In this document: in pieces, positions 55,480 to 64,000 of the stretch
Layout: the number at the start of each line of letters is the position of its first letter
Position numbering within the stretch: the stretch's first letter is position 1
Source of the DNA: Puccinia triticina
Lineage: Eukaryota > Basidiomycota > Pucciniomycetes > Pucciniales > Pucciniaceae
Length of the DNA: 64,000 nt
Assembly (NCBI RefSeq): GCF_026914185.1
Contig: NC_070569.1
Location: 2,480,001-2,544,000 of the forward strand
Direction: 5' to 3'
Translations under genes and position numbers: made by a program
Notes under the pieces: generated by a model
What the model saw: the letters and a program-made list of their open reading frames with translations, nothing else
The model's database searches: none
What the model was told of the DNA's origin: nothing

Positions 55480-55487
55480 CATAAAAG
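55480..55487 (+). promoter_or_regulatory. TATA-like element of the 55583 gene
   Basis: CATAAAAG about 95 bp upstream of the start codon, the only TATA-like sequence nearby. Transcription start not determined. Confidence 0.4.
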
Positions 55488-55582
55488 AAGAGCTTGCCAC
55501 ATGAGCCACATATTTCCCATCGGCTGCTCCTCCCCGACGAAAGAATCTAAACAGCACAAGCTCCCAACCGACCCGCAGAAAG

Positions 55583-55831
55583 ATGAAGCTCATTCTGGCC
55601 CCCGTTCTCCTCGCGGCGCTCTCCCCGCTCGTCGCCGCCGCTCCCGCGCTTCTCGCGGCGGAGGCCGCAGCGATCCCGACGGCCAAATATCTGCCCGGAA
55701 ATCGCTCGGGCACCTTTGTCAAAGCGCCTGGTGACTTCGGCGCGCAGGCCGGCCAGGCCGTCGATTCCGAGGCCAAGGTTGCTGCGATCATCTTGGCTCA
55801 GGCGGCAGCTGTCCACTCGGCCACTGCGTAA
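55583..55831 (+). CDS. Small secreted protein 1 (82 aa)
   Basis: Begins MKLILAPVLLAALSPLVAAA, a clear signal peptide with likely cleavage after the AAA/AAP region. The mature part is short, Ala-rich and cysteine-free (IPTAKYLPGNRSGTFV...). It resembles the products at 60662 and 62095 in the signal sequence (LxxLLGALFxxxxAA pattern), and its 3' flank aligns with that of the 60662 gene for several hundred bases. The three are therefore tandem paralogues. Candidate secreted effector by size and lineage-specific look, but no function can be assigned. The GCACAAGCTCCC motif just upstream is shared with the 60662 gene. Confidence 0.6.
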   Translation: MKLILAPVLLAALSPLVAAAPALLAAEAAAIPTAKYLPGNRSGTFVKAPGDFGAQAGQAVDSEAKVAAIILAQAAAVHSATA

Positions 55832-56450
55832 TCCGGCGGTCTCCAATCTGCTGCAACAGTGTGCGTTACCCTTTTCCTGCTTGCACCACCGAGCATCCTG
55901 CCTTCTTTTGATCTACATCAGTTAGACGTGCACCTTCCTCTGACATTCCTTCCCTTTTCTTTGCATCCACACACTCGCTTGATCTTATCTAGCTCAGGAC
56001 ACCCAAACGGATCAAGATTTCCGCAGATTTCGGCCTCTCCTCGACCACCTCTCATTACACACTCTTTTTTTCTTGGGATACGTCCTATCTTGAACAACAT
56101 CTGACGTTAGCGTCTCATATCCATTTGAATATTGTACAATCCACTCTAGTTCTTACAAAAGTGTAAAAGGGCGGATATCTGGCCTGGGAATACTCTTCAG
56201 ATTACTCCCAATTGTCAATTGCCAACGTAGAAAATCATGCCAAGCAAAACCACACAGGACCCTCATTATCATATCAGAGGGAGGGGCAAGAGGCTTATAA
56301 CTATCAGTTTCTGTTCCTCCCTCTTCATGAGAATTTCAAATCCTAAATATAACAATCATAACGGTAGTTTTTTAGCTAAGCAAGTGTTAGAACTCTTGAA
56401 CCTTCTTTGCCCCACCCAGTTAGGCAGGAAAGCCAACATGATGACTTGAT
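55832..56450 (+). repeat. Duplicated 3' flank of the secreted-protein gene, copy 1
   Basis: Aligns with 60905 to about 61650. Shared landmarks are GTCTCCAA.CT.CTGCAACA, CATCCTGC.TTCTTT, TTTTCTTGGGAT, TGTACAATCCACTCTAGTTC and CACCCAGT.AG.CAG. It marks the extent of the tandem duplication. Confidence 0.7.
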
Positions 56451-56500
56451 GGCTTAGCTAAGTGCAAGGTGCCAAGGTGGATGATTACACTTTTCTTTTT

Positions 56501-57027
56501 CGGGTTTACTTCGCGCACGGAGGGAAACTCGTTGCGCACGGGAATTTCCGTTGACTCGACGTCACGTGACGTCGGGCCCCCCTCCGTGCGCGCCACCAGC
56601 TCCCCTCAAAAAACTATCCGCACACGGGGGTGCCGTGCGGTGACAGGTGGCCGGGGTGAAGCACTCCGGCCATCCGGAGGAAACAATCCCCTCGATGACC
56701 GGCACAGATCGGTCATCAAGAGGGTATATCACATCTCTCTTGATGACCGGCATTCCGGTCATCGAGAGGACACATCCCCCTCGATGACCGGTCTATTCCG
56801 GTCATCGAGAGGGATGTAGTCGCTCGATGACCGGTCTGTGCCGGTCATTGAGGGATGGCCGGAGTGTCTCAACCCGGCCACCTGTCACCGCACGGCACCC
56901 CCGTGTGCGGATAGTTTTTTGAGGGGAGCTGGTGGCGCGCACGGAGGGGGGCCTGACGTCACGTGACGTTGAGTCAACGGAAATTCCCGTGCGCAACAAA
57001 TTTCCCTCCGTGCGCGAAGTAAACCCG
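56501..57027. mobile_element. 527-bp foldback with ACCGGTCAT core (8-bp TSD)
   Basis: Ends CGGGTTTACTTCGCGCACGG and complement, flanked by TTCTTTTT (56493-56500, 57028-57035). Arms are about 190 bp, the loop about 140 bp of ATGACCGG...CCGGTCAT units. It inserted in the duplicated 3' flank of small secreted protein 1. Its termini resemble those inside the 39.7-41.6 kb palindrome. No ORF. Confidence 0.85.
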
Positions 57028-57066
57028 TTCTTTTTATTCTATTTATTTCTGGCTGGATATTTTCAG

Positions 57067-59540
57067 GGGTCAGCCTAAATGCACCCCAAAAATTCACTTC
57101 ATGTACACCAACATTTTGTTGTACCCACATGTGCACCCCAATATTACTGGGGTGCACTTCTGGAGTACCCCAATTTATTGGTGTGCAGAACTGCTTACCC
57201 CAAAAACATTGGGGTGCAGGTGTTACAACCCCCAGACTGCTTCAATTTTTGGGGTGAAATTTAATGTACACCAAATGAAATGGTGTACATAAGTAGCGCA
57301 CCCCATCAAGGGGAGTTACTCCCCCACCCACCCACCCGACTTGTTAGACCTGCACACATTGGTCATCAAGGGGAGTAGCACCCTTGATGAGCGGTCTGTG
57401 TTGGTCATCAAGGGCCCAGGGGTGCTACTCCCCTTGGTGACCAACAGAGACCGGTCTGTGTTGGTCATTGAGGGGTGCTACTCCCCTCAGTGACCAACAG
57501 AGACCGGTCTGTGTTGGTCATTGAGGAGTGCTACTCCCCTTGGTGACCAACAGAGACCGGTCATCAAGGGTGCTACTCCCCTGATGACCGGCACAATCAG
57601 TTGTTGAGAGTAGCACCCCTCAATGACCAACACAGACCGGTCATCAAGGGTGCTACTCCCCTCGATGACCAGCACAATTGTTCATCAAGGGGAGTAGCAC
57701 CTCCCCTAAATGACCAACACAGACCGGTCATCAAGGGGGGTGCTACTCCCCTCAATGACCGGCACAATCATTCATCAAGGGGAGTAGCATCTCCCCATGA
57801 TGGACGGCACAGATTGGTCATCAAGGAGAGGAATTGATGACCAATCTGTGCCGGCAATCAAGGGGAGGGAGAGTAGCACCCCCCTTGATGACCGGTCTGT
57901 GTTGGTCATCAAGGGGAGGTGCTACTCCCCTCAATGAACAATTGTGCTGGGGGTCATTGAGGGGAGTAGCACCCTCAATGACCGGTATGTGTTGGTCATT
58001 GATAGAGACGGCCACGGGTACCCATTGGTGGGTACCCGACACCCGTGGGTGGGTACCCGACACCCGTGGGTGGGTACCCGCAGCATGAGCGGGTGCGGGT
58101 GTTGTGTTTTGCCAGGAAAAAATTAGCGGGTACCCGTCCGGGTACCTGCCTGTCTCAGATTTTGTGAGCTTGTGACTTGGGCCGCAAACTCCAAGACCTT
58201 GTGCCGCAGTGGCCAGACTTGTCCGCAGCTGCAGAAAATTTTGCCAGGAAAAAATTAGCGGGTACCTGTCCGGGTACCTGCCTGTCTCAGAGTTTGTGAG
58301 CTTGCGACTTGGGCCGCAAACTCCGAGACCTTGTGCCGCAGTGGCCAGACTTGTCCGCAGCTGCAGACAACCATCCAGGGTACCAGGTGTTTTTTGGGCC
58401 AAAATGGGCACCCGGCACCGCCGAGCTGGTGCCGGCGGTACTTACCGCTGGTACCAGCGGTACCAGAAGGATCTGAGGTGGTGAGTGCAATTGGATATGT
58501 ATGCAAACAACGGACCTGTGACAAGTCTGAAACAGTGTCACAGGACCTCTGTCCGTTTGCACGCAAACAGACAGGACAAAACATCGGCTCCTTCACAGGA
58601 GAAAACATTGGTGTCCTGTCCGTTTGCACGCAAATGGACAGGTTGCCCCTCCCTTGTTATAAGGTAATGTATGTATGTGGTCAGTGACCACATACATACA
58701 TATTCTTCTGAGCAAAAATGGGCCACACCCGCGAGTACCCAGGTACCCGCCTGGTGGGTGCGGGTGCGGGTGAGGGTGTGGGAGTTTACTGAAAATATGT
58801 CCCGGGTACCCGGGTGCGCGTGGCCATCTCTAGTCATTGAGGGATGCTACTCCCCTTGATGACCGATTGTGCTGGTCATTGAGAATAATAGCACCTCACA
58901 TTGATTACCGGCACAGACCAGTCATTGAGGGGAGTTGCACCTCCCCTTGATGACCAATCTGTGCCGGCCTTTGAGGGGAGATGCTACTCCCCTCAATGTC
59001 CAATCTGTGTCGGTCATTGATGGGAGGTGCTATTCCTCTTGAGGACCAATCTGTGCCAGTAATCAAGGAGAGAAGCACCCCCCTCAATGACTGGTCTGTG
59101 TTGGCTGTCATTGAGAGGAGGTGCCACTCCCCTCGATGAACAATCTATGCCAGTCATCAATGGGAGTAGCATCCTCAATGACCGGTCTGTGATGGTTATC
59201 AAGGGGTGCCACTCCCCTCAATGACTGATGTGTAGTCGGGTGGGTGGGTGCGGCAGATACATCTGGGGTGTTGAGTGGCTCACCCCTTTCACAGGGAACA
59301 TATTGGAGTGCATGGGGTTTGCACCCCAGTATGATGGGGTGTTGTGGCTGTGTACACCATAGATTTCACCGGTTTTGGGGTACCCTGTGGCTCACCCCAA
59401 ATTACATGGGGTATGAGGTGCTGTACCACATCTTCACAGGGGTGCGCAAAAGTACACCCCAAGTTGTTTGGGGTACATTTCAGCAGTACCCCATTTTGGT
59501 GTACATGAAGTAAATGTTTGGGGTGCATTTAGGCTGATCC
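57067..59540. mobile_element. S3: satellite-bearing inverted-repeat element with GGGGTGCA-type arms
   Basis: Ends GGGTCAGCCTAAATGCACCC and its near complement, flanked by ATTTTCAG (57059-57066) and AATTTCAG (59541-59548), 7 of 8 identical. Arms (about 240 and 310 bp) are arrays of GGGGTGCA/GGGGTACA motifs where S1 and S2 have GGAGTGCA. The interior is the ACCGGTCAT satellite (57300-57990, 58840-59230) with a nested hAT MITE. No ORF. Confidence 0.85.
58003..58832. mobile_element. Non-autonomous hAT element in S3 (8-bp TSD GTCATTGA)
   Basis: 830 bp, ends TAGAGACGGCCACG...CGTGGCCATCTCTA, flanked by GTCATTGA (57995-58002, 58833-58840). TA-GAG-type ends and an exact 8-bp duplication are hAT hallmarks. 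Multiple GGGTACCCG motifs lie near both ends. An internal tandem duplication of about 132 bp starts at 58111 and 58243. No transposase. Confidence 0.9.
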
Positions 59541-60075
59541 AATTTCAGAGGGGGTTCTCACCAACTGGTGCTGGGTACATCCCAACAGGTATTGATCAAC
59601 ATTCTTTAGTCAAGCCTCCTACTAAGGACATGGTCACTCTCAACTTCAAGGTCTGATGTGTAATACATGCTGTTAAAATTTTGATATTGAAACCCCCACT
59701 TGGGAGGTTTCACAAAATCTTTCACAAGGCTCAACCAGAGCACTGTTTTGCATTTGAATGTTCATTCCCACTTTTTCCTTTTTCTTTCATTTTTTCTTCA
59801 GTAATTCAGTAATTGTGAAGTAGCTGAGAATCTTGGACTGAAATTTCTCTCACGAAATAGAAAGAGTGCTACTCTAGGTTCTAACTTGAGAATATCATCC
59901 CTATCCCATCCTGTCCTCTTACAGAATATTTGAGGGTAACTTCTGTGAAACTTGGCTGCTAGGTGTTAGCTTGAGGGCATCAACAAAAACCCTATCCCAA
60001 TTTTCCCAGCAGGGAGTTTGGCACAATGTCACCCCACTCCCAAGATCAATCCCTCAAGTGCAATATGGCTATGAT

Positions 60076-60633
60076 TTATAACACCAAGTTTGATTGGCTT
60101 TTTCTCAAACCTTCGAAATTTGGGTGCCCGTTGGGCACCAAGACAAAACCCATCTTGCTTTTCTTTGTAGGAGTTTTGGCTCGATGACATTCCACTTTTA
60201 GCAACAAGACCCTTTTCTCAACATTGGCATGGTTGCCGGTGATCAGCATGTGGTAAAATTTGTCAGGGTCTCCAATTCGTACTACTGGGAGGCGTACCTC
60301 TGATCCAAAGCCGGGATTCCGGCCCGAAGCGGTGAGGGTTCGCATCAGTTGCGCTGATTCGGGTGACATCAAACCGCGATTGATGCGGTTGCTTACATGG
60401 TCTAGAAAATGGGCTTGGAAGGGGGGGAGTGCCGTGCCATTTCCAGTATCACCCTTGCTATGCTTGGTAGCGGTTTCCGTCAAAGGAAGAAGATCAAGGA
60501 CAGCTTTTTTTCTGTCCCCGAGTCCATAGAGATATATATAATAGCTGGCCACCTCACCCAGCAGGTTGTACTCAAGCCATACTTCACACTCATTGCCTCC
60601 CAGACTGAGCACAAGCTCCCCGACAATCAACAA
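60076..60633 (-). CDS. Unrecognised minus-strand ORF (185 codons), doubtful
   Basis: An open frame overlapping the promoter of the 60662 gene. The C-terminal two thirds (FLDHVSNRINRGLM..., VRIGDPDKFYHMLITGNHAN, KMGFVLVPNGHPNFEGL) have protein-like composition. The N-terminal part overlaps the TATA box of the opposite gene. No domain recognised and no counterpart upstream of small secreted protein 1, so it may be a gene relic or chance. Confidence 0.3.
   Translation of the reverse strand: MLIVGELVLSLGGNECEVWLEYNLLGEVASYYIYLYGLGDRKKAVLDLLPLTETATKHSKGDTGNGTALPPFQAHFLDHVSNRINRGLMSPESAQLMRTLTASGRNPGFGSEVRLPVVRIGDPDKFYHMLITGNHANVEKRVLLLKVECHRAKTPTKKSKMGFVLVPNGHPNFEGLRKSQSNLVL
60533..60540 (+). promoter_or_regulatory. 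TATA box of the 60662 gene
   Basis: TATATATA within GAGATATATATAATAG, about 120 bp upstream of the start codon. Confidence 0.5.
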
Positions 60634-60661
60634 ACCTGATCGACTTGCTCAGGCGACCATC

Positions 60662-60904
60662 ATGAAATTTTTAGTGGCGACCATTCTCCTCGGGGCGCTT
60701 TTCCGGTTCGCCGCGGCCACTCCAGTGTTTGATATGCTCCCAGCGCTCAAATTTGTGCCCTTCGTGAACGAGCTTGCTGATCGTACGGGCGAGTCGGCAA
60801 GCCAAGCCGCCAAATCTGAGGCTGTTGACCCCCAGTCCGGGGCTGTTGAAGCAATCAATTCTGAGGCGTCAGCCAGTGATCCGTTCAACTTAGCTGAAGT
60901 CTAA
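60662..60904 (+). CDS. Small secreted protein 2 (80 aa)
   Basis: Begins MKFLVATILLGALFRFAAAT, a signal peptide with probable cleavage near AAAT-P. The mature peptide (PVFDMLPALKFVPFVNELAD... to ...SDPFNLAEV) is acidic, Ser/Ala-rich and cysteine-free. The ATG at 60662 rather than the upstream in-frame start (60566) is chosen because only this one gives an N-terminal signal and the upstream part aligns with untranslated sequence of the 55583 gene. Paralogue of the 55583 and 62095 genes. Function unknown. Confidence 0.6.
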   Translation: MKFLVATILLGALFRFAAATPVFDMLPALKFVPFVNELADRTGESASQAAKSEAVDPQSGAVEAINSEASASDPFNLAEV

Positions 60905-61650
60905 TTTCGTGGTCTTCAGAGTCTCCAACCTACTGCAACAAGGTAATTACTTTACCTTTTCTCTCCTTGCTGGACATCCTGCTTTCTTTGGTTTATAGTA
61001 ATATAGCTTATTTACTTGTAAACCTTCCTTTAACATTTCCTTGACCTACTTCCTCTCTTTCCATCCACTTAGTCTTATAATCTAGACATACAAGAACACA
61101 TGCGGAGGAAGATCACGAAATATTTACGGCTTTCCTCGACGACCATGAACGGGGCCTCTCAACCCCCCGACAAGCCTACACTCTTTTCTTGGGATGCATA
61201 TGATTTTGTATGACTTCCGACGTCATTGTGTAATATTCATTTTAATAAATGTTGTACAATCCACTCTAGTTCACACAAATGTGCAAAATGCAAATATCTG
61301 CCCCAGCGACACTCTTTAGATTATGTACTACAAATTGTTACATAATTGACAATACGGAACTAACGTGTCAATCAAAACCACAAACTACCTCCACTATCAT
61401 AATAAAGGCCACTATCAGCAATCAGATGTTGTTTGAGATCAGTTTTCCTGCTCCTCCTTTTCATGGCCACTCAGGATGTTGAATCTTGAATAAAACAATG
61501 GCCATTGACGTATGGGCAATTGCAGTTCTGTAGCTAAACATGTTTGAAGCATCTGAATTTTATCTCGAAAGTCAGGCAAATGAATGAATATCCAAATGAG
61601 CTGCAACACCCAGTCAGACAGAAAAGGCAACAGGATAATCAACTGATCAA
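60905..61650 (+). repeat. Duplicated 3' flank of the secreted-protein gene, copy 2
   Basis: Counterpart of 55832-56450 (same landmarks). This copy has no foldback insertion, so it shows the pre-insertion layout. Confidence 0.7.
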
Positions 61651-62094
61651 TTTGAGAATTCCATTTTGGCTTGAAAAGCCAGCTGAAAACTTAGCCGGTA
61701 CAGCGTGCCCAAACTTGTGTAGCGGGGCAAAGCGCCGCCGTCGATGCAACAAGCGGCCCGAAGCCTTTACTCACTTTCCCACAAACAACGGTTTTTTGGT
61801 ATCCAAAGGACTCTCGGCTCGCGACATGTTGCAAAGAGGCGCAAGATCAAGACCTATGTCAACAGTTGTATATACACAAATCGAAGCATCACTTTCGATC
61901 AGTCAAATGCCAAGAAAAAGTTTGGAGCCAGGGCGAGAGAAGTACTACATAGCTCATGAAAGGCCGTCCCCGTACCTTCCCTGTCAATATAGACGTACGC
62001 AACCTAGCAAGTCCCACTTTTTCCATCCAAATACCTATCATAACACTCTACGGCCGGAATATTTTCAGAAAGATCGATTGAGCAAGCAAAGAAG

Positions 62095-62454
62095 ATGTGG
62101 TTTTTATTGAGCGTCATGCTCCTCGGGACGCTTTTCCAGCTCGTCTTGGCTGCCCCATTACTGCTAGCGGAGCTCGCAAGATTCTTGCCGTGCGGGCGGT
62201 CGGCCGCCGTTCTTAGCGCAACCGGGTGGACGACTCAGATTGTCGGCAATTTCCGAAAAGCCGATGGCGCCAGATCCCTCATGCATGACAAGGCACTAAT
62301 AGCAAGTGCGCCTACCATCGGCGAAGTGACCGCTCTCAGGGGCGACTCTGCCACCCAGATCACCAAATGCAAGTTCCCTCATGTCTCCCCAGCTTCCCTC
62401 GACGACAAAAAATCTCCTGCAGGGGAGTTCATGGATCCGCTTGGCTCATACTAA
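62095..62454 (+). CDS. Small secreted protein 3 (119 aa)
   Basis: Begins MWFLLSVMLLGTLFQLVLAA, a signal peptide of the same pattern as in the two upstream genes (M-x-x-L...LLGxLFxxxxAAP). The mature part is longer and more basic, with two cysteines (LPCGRS, TKCKF). Beyond the signal, similarity to the other two is weak, and the reading could include unspliced intron sequence. Third member of the tandem array; function unknown. Confidence 0.5.
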   Translation: MWFLLSVMLLGTLFQLVLAAPLLLAELARFLPCGRSAAVLSATGWTTQIVGNFRKADGARSLMHDKALIASAPTIGEVTALRGDSATQITKCKFPHVSPASLDDKKSPAGEFMDPLGSY

Positions 62455-63362
62455 TCTCAAACCAGGTGTGTTTTTTTCTCTGGTGCTGCGACATCTATGA
62501 CCTTTTCCAAAGTTTCTCTAATCTGCTTCTTTTCTGATTGTTTACACTTGCTTAATCTCAGGGTAGACTGTAGACATGGATATAGAAAAAGAATTTTGAA
62601 CCAATTATTAACCTTAAACAACTTCACAATCTTTTTCATTATGTCGTGTTACATTCATTTGATACAAATCAACTATATGAGTGGTATGGTGTGGAACCAA
62701 AACGATGCATCCTCTGTAGAACCCTGTTGAATGATAGTCACTCAAGCTCATGCATATGGTAATTATTCACTGTTTAAAAAATTACAAATAGAATCTAGCA
62801 ACCCCTGTGAAATTGCTATGATTTCAATTTTACTTGAGCCACACAAAATTTGAGAATGGATGTTTTGTTTGTCAATCTTACAGCTGTCATTTGATGTTAT
62901 ATTTACATTACCTCCTCTTGCAAACTCCTCCCTATAACTTTAAGAGAATGCTGTGAAATTTGGCTATAAAATGTTCATGCTCAATAACTGATGAAGCTTC
63001 CAGATGAACATGTATGCCGTTTTGGCAGTTTCATTTTTCAATTTTGTCGCAAATGCAACCTGTTGAAGCAAACTGGTTGTAAGCTTTGTTAACACCAAGT
63101 TTACCTGCAGTAGAACAGGTGGGAAAAGCCTTTTCATCATTTCAAAACAGCTTCTGTGTAGCAGAAAAATAAAAGCCTGCAAGTATGCAGGAGTGAGTTT
63201 TCAATGGTACAAAAGCAAGGCAATCAAATTCTTTGGTGGTCAGATTTCTAAGGCCATGTTTGTCAGTGGTATATTGCAAGCATGATTGTAAATTTTAATT
63301 TTCATCCTGTGTGATACCTGATCAAGCCCATCATAACTTCATCAGGTGTCACAAGAATCTAC
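62455..63362. other. Intergenic, nothing recognised
   Basis: AT-rich, no supported gene or repeat up to the CACTA-like end. Confidence 0.4.
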
Positions 63363-64000
63363 CACCAGGGGAGATTTTGACGCACTCTCCAGAGAGTGCC
63401 ATACTGTACCCTTTTTCCGTAACTGTGCTGGATGCCTTTGATGAAATTAGTATAAGAATTAATGAAAAATTCTGGAACTAATCCACAAATGATCTGAAAC
63501 TGATCCTGGATTCATGCATAAACCATCCAGAAGTCATGCAGAAGTCAACTGAAACACAACTGGAATGTGGTTGAAACCACTAAGACAAAATGGCCACAAT
63601 CAAAGCATAATTCAATTTGAAGTGTTTGGTAATTAAGATGAATTATTGGGTTTCAATTCATATTATTTATATGTGCATGAAGGTGGTAATTGTTTTCACT
63701 TTGCTAATGTAACTGTCATGTGCGCATGTGTAAGTTTGTTACAAATTGCAGGTTGGGCATCCCGCAGATCAACAGCATGTACACCCTTGTTAGAATGATG
63801 TGAAAGGCCCATCTGAATTGGCATATTTCCCTAAAGAAGGCCGGTATCATCTAGAATTGAGCCAAAAAAGGATGAAAGTAGGGTGAGAATATGAGTCAAG
63901 TCAAACTTGGAGGTGTGTGGTCCCAGATTTCAGATAGAAATCCTGGCTTCTTGACATATATAAGCTTGTGAGTTGTTTTTGTATTTGTTTGTTTTCCAAT
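63363..64000. mobile_element. CACTA-like element (CACCAGG family), copy 3, runs off the edge
   Basis: Starts CACCAGGGGAGATTTTGACG after TAC and is nearly identical to 8762 to about 9400 throughout. The right end lies outside the window. Confidence 0.8.

Noticed and set aside
55176..55559. Minus-strand 127-codon ORF upstream of small secreted protein 1
   Set aside because: Covers the promoter of the plus-strand gene, no recognisable domain, no counterpart upstream of the 60662 gene.
61544..62110. 188-codon plus-strand ORF before small secreted protein 3
   Set aside because: Lies partly in sequence homologous to the 3' flank of the paralogues and overlaps the start of the next gene; composition not protein-like.

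Overview
The window is eukaryotic. It carries short GT-AG introns, WD-repeat and Mte1-type nuclear genes, DIRS-, copia-, gypsy-like and LINE retroelements, and many DNA transposon relics. The gene content fits a basidiomycete fungus. Most differences between the two LTRs of one young element are CpG transitions, mainly TCG to TTG, a hypermutation context described for Pucciniomycotina. Together with a tandem family of small secreted proteins, this makes a rust-like (Pucciniales) genome my best inference; the species is not determinable here.

Layout. 1-10 kb: a coding-free LTR element (1-2212, minus) sits inside a decayed Ty1/copia element (2213-6171, minus). A 1.6 kb giant foldback (6741-8359) and a CACTA-like element (8762-9871) follow. 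11.1-43.1 kb: I read this as ONE original ~2 kb inverted-repeat element (S1) with identical 8-bp flanks at its two ends (11085-11092 and 43123-43130), inflated to 32 kb by nested insertions. Inside it lie a hAT-like element, a 6.8 kb LTR element with gag and protease remnants (12568-19416), and a Tad/I-type LINE whose single ORF2 is scattered in six pieces from about 21.1 to 39.8 kb. The LINE is interrupted by a solo LTR, a second giant foldback (itself hit by a CACTA-like element), a putative 9.7 kb hAT-like block (holding a CACTA palindrome, GC-rich gene-like sequence and a DIRS-type element), a 215-bp LTR-shaped insertion carrying a tRNA-like gene, and a further insertion with a minisatellite-filled CACTA-like element. 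A ~0.8 kb-armed palindrome that duplicates the LINE 3' end in inverted form follows. 43.1-47.6 kb: a 201-bp MITE and a second, uninterrupted copy of the S1 family in opposite orientation (S2, 45441-47549).

48.6-54.8 kb is a GC-rich island of ordinary genes: an unrecognised nuclear-looking protein (48846-49442), pyridoxamine-phosphate oxidase (minus), the head-to-head PAC1/LIS1 dynein regulator (8 exons), and an Mte1/ZGRF1-N-like (DUF2439) protein. 55-64 kb holds three related small secreted protein genes (55583, 60662, 62095) separated by satellite-filled foldback elements (56501-57027; 57067-59540 with a nested hAT MITE). A CACTA-like element runs off the right edge.

The island genes look functional and independent (cofactor synthesis, nuclear migration, genome maintenance). 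The flanks show several non-autonomous DNA transposon families whose ends, target duplications and arms can be read directly, and which share an 'ACCGGTCAT' palindromic satellite as internal cargo.
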